Shown: positions 8,862 through 17,914, numbered from the stretch's first letter. The stretch is DNA of 60,667 nt from Bdellovibrionales bacterium (GCA_005808505.1 SYLX01000157.1:1-60667); one strand, 5' to 3'. The notes: a model not told the origin generated them from the letters alone. Translations and numbers: made by a program.

Positions 8862-9350
8862 GTGGCGGACGAAGTCTTTGGAATGGTTGCGAAGAAGAAG
8901 TTGAAAGTAAAACGTTTGCCCAACTTCAAAGGGGAGCTTCCGCAATACCAGAGCCCGCTTGCAAGTGGCTTCGATGTTCGAGCGCAGCTTGAGCAAACTT
9001 TGACTTTGTATCCCGGCGAGCGGGCGATGATTCCTTCTGGCTTAAGTTTCGAGATTCCTCCCGGATTCGAAATTCAGGCACGTCCGCGCAGTGGCTTGGC
9101 CGCTAAGCAAGGCGTGACCGTTCTCAATACACCCGGAACCATCGATGCGGATTACCGGGGCGAAGTGAAGATGATCGTCATCAACCTCGGGCAAGAGCCG
9201 GTTGAAGTGAAGGATCAAGACCGCATCGCGCAGCTGGTCCTCGCTCCGGTTTACCAAGCGGATTTCGAAGTTGTCGATGAACTCAGCTCCACCGAGCGGG
9301 GAGCCGGCGGCTTTGGAAGCACGGGCGTTGCTCAACGCCCCAATCCGTAA
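8862..9350 (+). CDS. dut: Deoxyuridine 5'-triphosphate nucleotidohydrolase (dUTPase)
   Basis: Trimeric dUTPase that hydrolyses dUTP to dUMP and pyrophosphate, keeping uracil out of DNA and supplying dTMP synthesis. All five motifs are present: ASGFDVRA, PRSGLAAK, NTPGTIDADYRGE, DRIAQLVL and the C-terminal RGAGGFGSTG that closes over the substrate. I chose GTG 8862 because AAAGG lies seven bases before it. ATG 8883 is the alternative. The frame is open back to 8805, overlapping the peptidase gene. From GTG the product is 162 residues, slightly longer than usual at the N-terminus. Confidence 0.94.
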   Translation: MADEVFGMVAKKKLKVKRLPNFKGELPQYQSPLASGFDVRAQLEQTLTLYPGERAMIPSGLSFEIPPGFEIQARPRSGLAAKQGVTVLNTPGTIDADYRGEVKMIVINLGQEPVEVKDQDRIAQLVLAPVYQADFEVVDELSSTERGAGGFGSTGVAQRPNP

Positions 9351-9462
9351 GTAAAAATCATCCGGACGTTGGTCTGAGTCGCTAGCGGCTGTTTGCGGGC
9401 GACGGAAAGCCGAGCGAAACTAAAGAGAGTCCATCACTCTTCAAGGTTGAGTTGAGGTTTTC

Positions 9463-10470
9463 ATGCGGGCCGGTGCTTTCCTCGTTTTTAGTCTTTCCCT
9501 CCCGCTAGCTACGAACGCCCAGATCTTGGAAAAAAGTGCTTCCGCGGCTTTTGCAAAGGGACGAGCTCCACAAGGCCGTGACTTTGCGGATCGCTGGGCG
9601 TGCTTTGCACAAGAGCACGCCCGCACCAATCAACTCCGCTACCGAGCGACGGAGCCGATCGTCGTTCTCGGCGGCCGTTTCCAAATCGATGAACCAAGTG
9701 GAGATTCTCTCCGCACGTTAGCGGCTACGAAAAACGCACTCGTTTATCGCGAACGATTGGGAAAAGGATTTCACTCCTTTTTAAGTTATCGCGCCGTCGA
9801 TACGAACGCGGGAACGAGACTTATCCTCGAAGAATCAAAGTTCGAAGGACGCAAACCAGCGAGCGCGACGATTTCGAAGGTCTCCAATGCTCCTGTCATG
9901 GGGCATATGGCTTGTTTGCCGAATGAAGAAGTCCTCGGCGTTCGCGAAGAGCGCCTCGATGAACGCGCACGCCAAATTTTTGCGTCGGGAACGCAGCCGC
10001 GCCCATCCGACCTTGCGGATCGCGACGGGTGGACGTGCGTTCGCGCAGGGAATGAGCAGTGGGTCGACGCGAATCCGGGCTTTGAGTTTGCGTTTCGCGG
10101 CTCGCAAGGTTTCGTAAAGACTTTCGCCGGCCACGGAGCCCTCCAGCTTTATACGCAAAAAGGTGCGCTCATCGCTGAAGATCGGCCGAGTGCAAACGAA
10201 GTTTACAAAGCGGCGATAAAAGTCGCGGTCGTTGAAGAGGGTGTACGAGCGGCGATTGAATACTCGAGTGCGCGACCGAAAAAGGCGAATGCCGTCCCAA
10301 CTTCCGTGGAGAAGTCGGTCGTCACGAATCTCGGCGTCGATCACTATGCTTACTGTTTGAAGACGCGTGAGCTGCGCGCTCGCTTGTTCGGTGACGTTGC
10401 AAAAGCGCCGTCCATCAGGGGGCCGGCGAGCGTTCAAGACAATGCCGAAGAATCTGACGACGAAGATTAG
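9463..10470 (+). CDS. Exported protein with two internal repeats, function unknown
   Basis: Not recognised as a known family. The 335-residue product starts with a likely Sec signal peptide (MRAGAFLVFSLSLPLATNAQ). Two copies of a unit of about 125-145 residues can be traced: FAKG..P..RDFADR.WAC at residues 30-47 and FASG..PRPSDLADRDGWTC at 173-192. Each unit ends in a second cysteine (MACLP around 150, AYCLKT around 310), so one disulfide per unit is likely. The C-terminus is acidic (DNAEESDDED). It is convergent with the Yip1-like gene, whose stop is 8 bases away. It probably lies in the periplasm or on the surface. Confidence 0.7.
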   Translation: MRAGAFLVFSLSLPLATNAQILEKSASAAFAKGRAPQGRDFADRWACFAQEHARTNQLRYRATEPIVVLGGRFQIDEPSGDSLRTLAATKNALVYRERLGKGFHSFLSYRAVDTNAGTRLILEESKFEGRKPASATISKVSNAPVMGHMACLPNEEVLGVREERLDERARQIFASGTQPRPSDLADRDGWTCVRAGNEQWVDANPGFEFAFRGSQGFVKTFAGHGALQLYTQKGALIAEDRPSANEVYKAAIKVAVVEEGVRAAIEYSSARPKKANAVPTSVEKSVVTNLGVDHYAYCLKTRELRARLFGDVAKAPSIRGPASVQDNAEESDDED

Positions 10471-10478
10471 GTCGACGT

Positions 10479-11015
10479 TCAGGTGATCGCGACTTGGATC
10501 GCCGACCAAGCGACAAAGAAGATCGCGTAGAGGACGCCCGTCAAAATCATAACCGGGCGGCGAGCGAGCCCGAATTGCTCGCTGAGCCCTACGGTCAGCA
10601 AGATGCAGGTGAGTGCAAATCCAATCAAATCAAGCGGCGGCAGGAAACTCGCGATCGCGTGGACGATGAAATACGGAACCGTCGCGAGCACCGAGAGCGA
10701 ATGGAGTCGGCGGATATCGAGATACGTATGTTGGGTGACCGAAAAAAAGTAATAAAGAAAAAGAGTGAAGACCGCGCCGATCATCGCTACCGCGATCGGA
10801 AAAACGACAAGGCTTACTATGAAGTCGACAACACTTTGATTGATGAGCGCGTTCACGGAGCCCGAAATCATCGCGAAGACAAATTGCAGTGCGAAGGCCG
10901 CGGGCCAACTTAGGCGCACGGGTTCTTTGATGACTGAGACAGGATCGCGGAAGAAAGCAACCATCAACGGGATCAAATCTCGAATCCGGTTCAGAGCTTT
11001 TGCTTCCGAGTTCAT
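10479..11015 (-). CDS. Yip1-like integral membrane protein
   Basis: A 178-residue polytopic membrane protein with about five hydrophobic segments. The opening RIRDLIPLMVAFFRDPVSVIK resembles the start of the YIP1/DUF1282 family, where a short cytosolic helix precedes the membrane bundle. It is the last gene of a three-gene minus-strand operon, and its ATG overlaps the stop of the preceding gene (ATGA). No enzymatic residues stand out. Family assignment is moderate; a role in membrane organisation is only a guess from the family name. Confidence 0.6.
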   Translation of the reverse strand: MNSEAKALNRIRDLIPLMVAFFRDPVSVIKEPVRLSWPAAFALQFVFAMISGSVNALINQSVVDFIVSLVVFPIAVAMIGAVFTLFLYYFFSVTQHTYLDIRRLHSLSVLATVPYFIVHAIASFLPPLDLIGFALTCILLTVGLSEQFGLARRPVMILTGVLYAIFFVAWSAIQVAIT

Positions 11016-11728
11016 CGCGTCTCCGGTTGAAAGCTCATGGCATCGCGTTCGGCGAGCATGACCGCGAGATCGAGAAAGCGTGCTTCAACGGTCCACGGCG
11101 TACGCGTAAAGATCTCGCCTGTCTCCAAGGCATCGACCGCTTTCTTGCCCATGAAGAGATTGTGGAGCTTCAACGCCAAGACGGCTAACAGGTCTCCTTG
11201 GCCAAAGTGCGCATCTCTTCGAAGCAGATCAATTTCAAAAACTTCGAGCGCCGTTTCAAACGGCTTGAGATCTTCGAGGCGACTACCAGTCACTTGTTTC
11301 GTGGACCGCACGCGATTTCGGACAAGCGTAAGGCTCGCGGTAGTCACTTCGCGGCCTTTGCGTGCGAGTTCTTCCATCTCCTCCTCAAAACTTGAATCCG
11401 CAATGACGTGGGCGCGAGTTGTAAGCTGCTTCAGCGCATGCGCGACCGAGGAGGCATCGAGAAATTTTCTGAACGGGGGATCAAGCACGATCACTTCGTA
11501 GCCGTGTTCACGCAAAAAAGCTGGAATCGAATTCCAATGATCAAAAGGTCGGAAGAGGCTTCTTGGTCCGCCGACGAAGACGATCGGATAGCGCGTGAGT
11601 AGGCAGTTAGGTCGAAGCTCTAGCTGTTTCAGGAGTGCCTCGCGCGTACGTTTGCGTCGGAGCTGAAACCCGTAGAGAGTCGCTACGAAAATCGTGGCTA
11701 GCGCGAGGGGAGCGGCAAGCGTCATCAT
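11012..11728 (-). CDS. Degenerate lipase / alpha-beta hydrolase-like membrane-anchored protein
   Basis: This 238-residue protein has an N-terminal hydrophobic anchor (residues 1-20) followed by RRKRTRE. The stretch YPIVFVGGPRSLFRPF, then WNSIPAFLREHGYEVIVLDPP, resembles the start of bacterial triacylglycerol lipases, with GG where the oxyanion HG usually stands. Where lipases have the nucleophile elbow GHSxG, this protein has HVIADSSFEEEM, so the GxSxG motif is lost and catalysis is unlikely. It overlaps both operon neighbours, by 1 base upstream and 4 downstream. It is probably a structural or binding relative of lipases. The lipase link rests on a short segment. Confidence 0.5.
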   Translation of the reverse strand: MMTLAAPLALATIFVATLYGFQLRRKRTREALLKQLELRPNCLLTRYPIVFVGGPRSLFRPFDHWNSIPAFLREHGYEVIVLDPPFRKFLDASSVAHALKQLTTRAHVIADSSFEEEMEELARKGREVTTASLTLVRNRVRSTKQVTGSRLEDLKPFETALEVFEIDLLRRDAHFGQGDLLAVLALKLHNLFMGKKAVDALETGEIFTRTPWTVEARFLDLAVMLAERDAMSFQPETR

Positions 11729-12486
11729 TAGAAGTGCGTGTCCATCCGCAGCGTTGCATCGACCGATGAACGATCCAATGTATCCGAGACCATCGAACTT
11801 CGAACCGAAAGATCAGCACCCAGAGAGAGCTTTTCCGTTAAAAAGAAATCGAGACCCATCGTGCCGACGCTTGAAGGGGTTGTGTACTCAAGAGTGGTGT
11901 CACCCGTGCGAGCGATCGTCATGTAACGACCCGTGATGCCGCCACCTAAGCGGTAGGCGAGAGGCTTCGTGATCCGGTCTTTATAGTAAATTTTGAGTTC
12001 GAATTCTTTCAGCGAAACGCGGGTATTGGCATCCTCGCTTTCGGCAAAGCTACGTGCGGTACCTTCGGCCATCCAATGCTCAGAGAAAAGATCAATGCCG
12101 AGAGCGGCTTGGATCCCGCGGCTCCCGACGTAGGCGGATTTCCCATCGCCCAACGAAAGCGTTTGCATGGGATGCGCGAGGCCCACGCCCATGTGAATCC
12201 AAATGGATTCGAACGGATCTTTGGTCGTCTTCATGAGCGAAGCGCGCGCGCGCGAGCTCGACAGTTCTTGTTGTGCCGCTTCGCGGTTGAGTTGACGAAG
12301 GATCGAGTCGTAACCGACATGCGAATCATCTTCATAGGACGAGCCCGAAATAGCTTCGTTTGCTTCCTCGGCGGCATCGGATTCGGCGGCAGCGACCGGA
12401 TGGCTGAGAGCGACGTTCAATAGCAAAGTAAGGGCGGCTAAAGGATAATGAAGAGTCAGGCGCAGCGAGCATCCATCCATGGTCAA
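11728..12486 (-). CDS. Outer-membrane beta-barrel protein, first gene of a three-gene operon
   Basis: A 252-residue protein with a Sec signal peptide ending near HPVAAAES, an acidic then basic helical linker, and a C-terminal half of alternating strands ending in DATLRMDTHF. The terminal phenylalanine is the usual barrel assembly signal. Two Mets lie close together at the start (MTMDG), so the exact start is uncertain by two codons. The stop codon overlaps the ATG of the next gene. No family name can be given; a small barrel of eight or so strands is the likely fold. Confidence 0.6.
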   Translation of the reverse strand: MTMDGCSLRLTLHYPLAALTLLLNVALSHPVAAAESDAAEEANEAISGSSYEDDSHVGYDSILRQLNREAAQQELSSSRARASLMKTTKDPFESIWIHMGVGLAHPMQTLSLGDGKSAYVGSRGIQAALGIDLFSEHWMAEGTARSFAESEDANTRVSLKEFELKIYYKDRITKPLAYRLGGGITGRYMTIARTGDTTLEYTTPSSVGTMGLDFFLTEKLSLGADLSVRSSMVSDTLDRSSVDATLRMDTHF

Positions 12487-12621
12487 GGCTCCTTTTTTCC
12501 ATCTTCAGTTTAGCAGAAGCGCGCGAGCCCATCAGGCCTTTCGAGGTCCAGGTTGGCTTGCGCGCGAGCCGTGTAAAAACTCGCCTTTCAAGATGATGGC
12601 CGGATCGGCGAGAATAAAAGC

Positions 12622-13107
12622 ATGAAGACTTCGCTTGCGCGGTTCTGCGCTTTTTGCAAATCAACAAGAATGGTTTACAGCAAGAAGCACGTCTCGTTGA
12701 TCGACGCCTTTCTCGCTTTGGCGACAAGCCTTCTGCTTTCGTTTATCGTTTGGCAGGAGTTTGATCCACGCTTGGTCATCTTTTTCGCCTTAGGTCTAGG
12801 GCTTGCGGAAGTTTTCATCATCTTCCGCTGGCGACTGTCGATTGCGTGCCCCCACTGCGGCTTCGATCCCGTGCTCTACAAAAAATCGCCGCAGAAAGCG
12901 GCAGCGCGCGCGAAGCAACATCTCGATGCTCGTCGTGCGAATCCTCTTTCCGCGTTTCAAGCTCCGCTGAACTTACCGGTGATCGTGAAGAAGCCTGAAG
13001 CATCAGCTCAAGATCATAAAGTCGTGAGCCCGACGAAAGCCGGGAAGCCTGCCGCAGCCCCGGCAAAGAAAACGAATCGACCACCCACTCCGGGGGCGAT
13101 GCGGTAA
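12622..13107 (+). CDS. Small membrane protein with a split zinc-ribbon-like motif
   Basis: Not recognised. The 161-residue product has CAFC at residues 9-12, two hydrophobic segments (about 25-43 and 48-66), then CPHC at 75-78. The two CxxC pairs could bind one metal ion near the inner face of the membrane. The C-terminal half is Lys/Ala/Pro-rich and probably disordered (KAGKPAAAPAKK). It is divergent from the three-gene minus operon, with about 135 bases between them for both promoters. The mannosyltransferase gene follows closely on the same strand. Confidence 0.6.
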   Translation: MKTSLARFCAFCKSTRMVYSKKHVSLIDAFLALATSLLLSFIVWQEFDPRLVIFFALGLGLAEVFIIFRWRLSIACPHCGFDPVLYKKSPQKAAARAKQHLDARRANPLSAFQAPLNLPVIVKKPEASAQDHKVVSPTKAGKPAAAPAKKTNRPPTPGAMR

Positions 13108-13149
13108 TCCTTGTGCCGGTGCGGCGAAAACGCTAGGCTTCCTGCCAAG

Positions 13150-13848
13150 ATGAAAGCACTGGTCTGCATCCCGACTTACAACGAACGGGAGAACATCGAA
13201 GCGATCACTTCGGCTGTGCTCGCCGCGACTTCTTCAAATACCCACATTCTCGTTGCCGACGATAACTCTCCCGACGGCACAGGTGAGATTGTAAAACAGC
13301 TGATGGCGAAAGAGCCGCGACTGCATCTTTTGTCGCGACCCGGAAAGCAAGGTTTAGGCCGCGCTTACATCGCCGCGTTCAAATGGGGCTTAGAGCGCGA
13401 CTACGATGTTCTCGTGGAAATGGATGCTGATTTCTCGCACCGGCCGGTCGATCTCGTGAAAATCCTGGGTGAGATCAACCGCGCCGATTTCGCCGTGGGT
13501 TCACGATACGTTCCCGGTGGCACGACGGTGAACTGGGGCTTGATCCGGAAGATCATCAGCCGTGGCGGCAGCCTCTACACGCGCTACATCCTCGGATACA
13601 AACTCAATGATTGGACCGGCGGGTTCAATGCGTGGAAGCGGCATGTGCTTGAAGGTATCTCGCTCGACGATGTGAAATCAAATGGCTACAGCTTTCAGAT
13701 TGAGCTGAAATACCGCAGCCTCAAGCGCAACTTCAAAGGCATCGAAGTACCGATTGTTTTCGAAGATCGTCGCGTTGGTCATTCGAAGATGAGCTTCCGC
13801 ATCGTGATCGAGGCGCTGGGCCGCGTTTGGGGCATGCGGTTTAGCTGA
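13150..13848 (+). CDS. Polyprenol monophosphate mannosyltransferase-like GT2 glycosyltransferase
   Basis: Family 2 glycosyltransferase of the dolichol-phosphate mannosyltransferase type, which moves a sugar from a nucleotide donor to a polyprenyl phosphate on the cytosolic side. From ATG 13150 the 232-residue product has CIPTYNEREN (7-16), DDNSPDGTG (37-45), the metal-binding DAD at 92-94 (EMDADFSHRP) and GFNAWKR. It lacks C-terminal membrane helices, as in soluble Dpm1-type enzymes. The frame is open back to a TTG at 13111, but homologues begin at the later Met. Its stop overlaps the next start (TGATG). The sugar is inferred as mannose from the family only. Confidence 0.85.
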   Translation: MKALVCIPTYNERENIEAITSAVLAATSSNTHILVADDNSPDGTGEIVKQLMAKEPRLHLLSRPGKQGLGRAYIAAFKWGLERDYDVLVEMDADFSHRPVDLVKILGEINRADFAVGSRYVPGGTTVNWGLIRKIISRGGSLYTRYILGYKLNDWTGGFNAWKRHVLEGISLDDVKSNGYSFQIELKYRSLKRNFKGIEVPIVFEDRRVGHSKMSFRIVIEALGRVWGMRFS

Positions 13849-14882
13849 TGAGAGTGTCAGCGAACGCAAAGTCAAAGAGCACGCGAGAGAATCCCATCAT
13901 CGGACTTCTACTTTTAGGAGCCGTGGTGTTTTTCTTTTCGTCCTCGGCTTCGTTCGCGGATCCGATCGCGGATCCGATCGCAGTAGAAGGCATCTCAAGC
14001 GGCGTTCGTCTCGCCGCCCGCAAAGAAGGCGTAAAGTCCCAACTCAAATCACAAACGAAGGGCCAATCAAAAGCTGCGGCGTACATTACGATGGTCATCG
14101 CAACGGATGGCGCAATCGTCTTTGATCGACCGAACCAAGACGCAAACGTCATGACTCAGCTTCCGTACGGAAAGAAAGTCCGCGTTTCGCGTGGATCGAC
14201 TCGCGGGGGAGAAGACCGCTTTCGACGGATCAAGGTCGGAAGCAAAAGCGGTTACATTCTCGAAATCGACGTAGCTCCCGAGAGCGCGATCAACGAAGCA
14301 GAAATCAGCACCGGGAAAAAGCAGGTCGCTAAAAACGCCAAGAACAAACGCGACTCGCAACGAGAGCGAAAGCGGCCGAAGGAGCCCTTTTACTTCACTC
14401 GTTATGTGGGTCTTACCGGTGGCTTTGCTGATTTCAAAGAGTCCATCTCCGGCGTCGATGCCGTGAGCAACAACTTTCTGGTTTACGGACTCAAAATCAC
14501 CGGCCCGGAAGTTGTCTTCTCCGGTCCCGTTGTCGATTTAAATATCCTTCTTCATTACGGAGCACCCGAGTATTACGAAAAGCTTTCGAAGATTAAGCCG
14601 ACGGGCTTTGTTCTTTTCACCGATGCCCTCTTCGTCCTGCCGGTTCTCAATCGCGAAAATGGAGCCGTCTACGTAGAGGCCGGGCCTCTGCTTGTTTACT
14701 CAAGTTTCAAAGTTCTCAACGGGACCCGCGTGATGGACCTTACGAGCGTCAATCTAGGAGCCTCATTCGCGGCCGGCGCTGGATTTCGCGTCGAGAAGGT
14801 CGCCTTGCGCTTAGAAGGCAAGTACATGATCGAAAAGCAGAGCTACAAAGCGGTTCAGCTCTCCCTCCAAACTGAATTTTAG
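13848..14882 (+). CDS. SH3-like plus outer-membrane beta-barrel protein
   Basis: This 344-residue product has an N-terminal hydrophobic segment (about 17-37, GLLLLGAVVFFFSSSASFAD) that reads as a signal peptide with a long basic head. Next comes a bacterial SH3-like segment (about 78-145: ITMVIATDGAIVFDRPN, LPYGKKVRV, SKSGYILE), then a very basic linker (KNAKNKRDSQRERKRPK). A barrel-like C-terminal half ends in SLQTEF. An SH3b domain facing the peptidoglycan with a barrel in the outer membrane would tie the wall to the outer membrane; that role is inferred. It is translationally coupled to the glycosyltransferase upstream. Confidence 0.6.
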   Translation: MRVSANAKSKSTRENPIIGLLLLGAVVFFFSSSASFADPIADPIAVEGISSGVRLAARKEGVKSQLKSQTKGQSKAAAYITMVIATDGAIVFDRPNQDANVMTQLPYGKKVRVSRGSTRGGEDRFRRIKVGSKSGYILEIDVAPESAINEAEISTGKKQVAKNAKNKRDSQRERKRPKEPFYFTRYVGLTGGFADFKESISGVDAVSNNFLVYGLKITGPEVVFSGPVVDLNILLHYGAPEYYEKLSKIKPTGFVLFTDALFVLPVLNRENGAVYVEAGPLLVYSSFKVLNGTRVMDLTSVNLGASFAAGAGFRVEKVALRLEGKYMIEKQSYKAVQLSLQTEF

Positions 14883-14953
14883 CGTTCTCTGAAGGCTTCT
14901 CGCCGGCCTCGAGCCTGGACATCATCGGTGCAAAACGATAGTCTCCGCGCATT

Positions 14954-16852
14954 ATGAGCGAGACTGCCCCAAAAAAGATCCATCTTCTCTCCTCCGAAGT
15001 TGTCGACCAAATTGCGGCTGGCGAAGTCGTCGAGCGACCCGCGCATCTGGTGAAAGAGCTCGTTGAAAACGCACTCGATGCTGGAGCGACCTCGATCGAG
15101 GTGGAATTCGACCAAGGGGGACGGCGCGTTCGTGTGACCGACGATGGACGCGGCATCGCTCCAGATGAGCTGAGGCTCGCGCTCGCTCGACATGCGACAA
15201 GCAAAATTGCGAGTGCGGATGATCTTTGGAATCTACATTCGTTTGGATTCCGCGGTGAGGCTCTCGCAAGTATCGCAGCGGTTAGCCGCCTGACGTTGCA
15301 GTCGCGTCCTCACAACGCAAAGAGTGCGTGCAAAGTCGTTTGCGAGTTTGGTCGTATCGGCGAATCAGAGCCTACGGGCGGAAACCCGGGAACAACGGTT
15401 TTAATCGAAGAGCTTTTCGCAAATGTTCCAGCTCGCTTGAAATTCATGAAGAGTGAAGCCGGTGAGACCGCGCAAATAAAGAACACGCTGAAAGCCCTCG
15501 CGCTCGCAAACGAGACGGTGGAGTTTCGCCTCCGCACGAAAGGAAAGCTCGAGCACCTTTGGCCGCGCGCTGAGACGTTCTTAGAACGCGCAAAACAGAT
15601 TCTCTCCGCCGAGCGGCTTTACGAAGCCAAGATGAACTACGAAGGCTTTTGCGCTGAAGCCGTTTTCGCTGGGCCCCACGAAGTGACGGGGAACGCGAGA
15701 AGCATTTTAGTTTTCGTGCAAAAAAGATTCGTGCAAGATCGCGGACTCCAAGCCGCCGTGATCGATGCCTTCCGCGGTCTTCTGATGCACGGAGAATTTC
15801 CCATTGCCGTCGTGCGCTTGAGCGCACCTACCGATGAAGTTGACGTCAACATTCACCCAACAAAGTCTCAAGTGAAGTTTCGAGACAGTCAGCCTGCTTT
15901 CCGAGCGGTCAACCGTGCGCTGAGAGAAGCTCTTGAAAAGGCACCTTGGCTTGAGAAAAAGGTGGCGCCTGCCGTCGTCATGCCGTATCCGAGCGCAGAG
16001 CCGGCGACAAAAAAACTTTCGGTCGCGGACCTCACTCGTCGTTACGAGGCGGAACCTACAAAATCAAATCTTGCGCCCGAGAGTTCAACGCCTCCCTCAT
16101 TCGAGACGGCACCTGTGAACTCAGTGGGGCGTTTCGAGGCTCCGGAATTCAACGCCGTCGTTTTGAAACAAAAACATGACGGCGTGACGAACTCAGTTCC
16201 ATCAAACGCAGATGCCGCTACATCACCAGTAGATCGGTCAGCAACTGCCCCGGCACCGAAGCTAGGTCCGTGGTCGCGTCTTCAAGTTCTCGGGCAAGCT
16301 CACCTGACTTACATCCTAGCGCAAGACGAAGATCGTCTCGTGCTCGTCGACCAACATGCGGCTCACGAGCGTGTCGCGTACGAGAAACTCATGCGTGCGT
16401 GGAGCGAGGGTCAAATCGATGTTCAGACACTGCTAATTCCGCTCACCGTGGATCTTGAGCCGGACGGAGCGGAAGCTCTTGTCTCGATTGCTGATGAGTT
16501 GGAGAAGCTCGGCGTCGTCATCGATCAAGTGGGTCCGCAGTCGGTTGCGTTGCGCGCAAAGCCCGCGATGATCAAAGATGCCGCGCTGGCGAAAGTTTTG
16601 AGCGGGTTAGCTCGTGAGATCGTCGAACGGGGCGGCTCTTTTGTTCTCGAGAAGAAAGTGTCCGACATCTGCGCGACGATGGCTTGCCACTCTGTCGTGC
16701 GTGCGGGTCAAGCTCTCAGCCAAGAGCAGATGAAGAGTTTGCTCGCGCAAATGGATGAGTTTCCGCTCTCAAGCTTCTGCCCTCATGGTCGACCTGTTTC
16801 AGTCGACTATCCCTTCGCTAAACTCGAGAGGGATTTCGGTCGCATCGTATGA
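14954..16852 (+). CDS. mutL: DNA mismatch repair protein MutL, endonuclease type
   Basis: ATPase that links mismatch recognition by MutS to strand incision. The 632-residue product has the GHKL ATPase motifs at the N-terminus (ELVENALDAGA, DDGRGI, HATSKI, GFRGEAL). A Pro/Ala-rich linker (about 330-435) joins it to a C-terminal domain with DQHAAHERVAYE from residue 466, the metal-binding nuclease motif DQHA(X)2E(X)4E, plus ACHSVVRAG and FCPHGRPV. So this MutL should nick DNA itself, as in bacteria without MutH. It is followed closely by miaA, the frequent mutL-miaA order. Confidence 0.97.
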   Translation: MSETAPKKIHLLSSEVVDQIAAGEVVERPAHLVKELVENALDAGATSIEVEFDQGGRRVRVTDDGRGIAPDELRLALARHATSKIASADDLWNLHSFGFRGEALASIAAVSRLTLQSRPHNAKSACKVVCEFGRIGESEPTGGNPGTTVLIEELFANVPARLKFMKSEAGETAQIKNTLKALALANETVEFRLRTKGKLEHLWPRAETFLERAKQILSAERLYEAKMNYEGFCAEAVFAGPHEVTGNARSILVFVQKRFVQDRGLQAAVIDAFRGLLMHGEFPIAVVRLSAPTDEVDVNIHPTKSQVKFRDSQPAFRAVNRALREALEKAPWLEKKVAPAVVMPYPSAEPATKKLSVADLTRRYEAEPTKSNLAPESSTPPSFETAPVNSVGRFEAPEFNAVVLKQKHDGVTNSVPSNADAATSPVDRSATAPAPKLGPWSRLQVLGQAHLTYILAQDEDRLVLVDQHAAHERVAYEKLMRAWSEGQIDVQTLLIPLTVDLEPDGAEALVSIADELEKLGVVIDQVGPQSVALRAKPAMIKDAALAKVLSGLAREIVERGGSFVLEKKVSDICATMACHSVVRAGQALSQEQMKSLLAQMDEFPLSSFCPHGRPVSVDYPFAKLERDFGRIV

Positions 16853-16883
16853 TCGGACGCGGTACTCAAGTGAGCCTCTTCAA

Positions 16884-17879
16884 ATGAAGCCGCATCTGCT
16901 CTTCGTAGTTGGACCAACCGCGAGCGGAAAATCCGACGTCGCCGTGGAAATCGCCGAAGCTTGCGGCAAAGAACAACCGCGAGCACCTGAACTGATCAAT
17001 TGCGATAGCGTTCAATTCTTCGCTGGTGTCGATATTGGAGCCGCAAAACCTGAACCTGAACTCTTGGCCCGCGCTAAACATCATTTGATTGGACATGTTC
17101 CTCTCGGAGGTGCTTACACAGCTGGCGATTTCCGGCGAGACGCTCTGAAGATCATTGAGGAGCGCTCACAAATCGTCAGTTCATTCGTCGGCGTGGGCGG
17201 GAGTGGTTTCTACGTGCAGGCTCTCGAAAAGGGCATGTACGAGGTGCCCGAGCTTTCCGAAGACATTCGCAAGCAACTCGATCGGGATGCGGAGGAAAAA
17301 GGCTACGGAGTTCTTTACGAAGAACTTCGGACGCGTGATGCTGAAGCTGCCGCAAAAATTCAGCCGCAAGATCGCTACCGAATTTGGCGCGCCCTCGAAA
17401 TTTTGCGCTCGCATCCTGACGGCGGTACGCTTTCGCAAATCCGCGCCCAATTTGAGAAACAAAAACCAGACGCACCCTTCACCGTGAGCAAGATCGGAAT
17501 TTTTCGAAGCCGAGAAGAGTTGCGCCGACGAATCACTTCTCGAACGCAACGCATGCTTCGCGAGGGCCTGATCGAAGAGGTCGAGGGTTTGCGAGCTAAA
17601 GGCCTAAATGATTGGGCTCCCTTGAAGAGTGTGGGTTACAAAGAGGTTCAAGAGTTTCTTGACGGACGTCTCACGCGTGAAGAGCTCGAGCCTTTGATCA
17701 TTACGAGTACGATGCAGCTCGCTAAGCGTCAGATGACTTGGTTTAAACGCGACGCTTCGATTCAGTGGTTCGAGTCCAAAGACGGCCAGCTCGGTGCCGT
17801 GGGAACAGAAGCGGAATTCCTAGGGAACAGCCCAACAGAATACGTTGTTCGATGGCTCTCTCGTCAACGGGCGCCTTGA
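16884..17879 (+). CDS. miaA: tRNA dimethylallyltransferase
   Basis: Transfers a dimethylallyl group to N6 of A37 in tRNAs reading U-starting codons. From ATG 16884 the product is 331 residues, with P-loop GPTASGKS (10-17), NCDSVQFFAGVDIGAAKP for tRNA and substrate contacts, VGVGGSGFYVQAL, and LKSVGYKEVQEF near the C-terminus. The frame is open back into mutL (16755), but only the later Met places the P-loop at the usual distance from the start. The Shine-Dalgarno sequence is weak, so coupling to mutL translation 32 bases upstream is plausible. Confidence 0.95.
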   Translation: MKPHLLFVVGPTASGKSDVAVEIAEACGKEQPRAPELINCDSVQFFAGVDIGAAKPEPELLARAKHHLIGHVPLGGAYTAGDFRRDALKIIEERSQIVSSFVGVGGSGFYVQALEKGMYEVPELSEDIRKQLDRDAEEKGYGVLYEELRTRDAEAAAKIQPQDRYRIWRALEILRSHPDGGTLSQIRAQFEKQKPDAPFTVSKIGIFRSREELRRRITSRTQRMLREGLIEEVEGLRAKGLNDWAPLKSVGYKEVQEFLDGRLTREELEPLIITSTMQLAKRQMTWFKRDASIQWFESKDGQLGAVGTEAEFLGNSPTEYVVRWLSRQRAP

Positions 17880-17914
17880 CTCGATCGAGAGCTTCCCGCA
17901 AGACTGCTGCCAAC

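Noticed and set aside
16755-16883. Upstream extension of miaA into mutL
   Set aside because: The extra 43 residues are out-of-frame mutL sequence and would push the P-loop far from the N-terminus.
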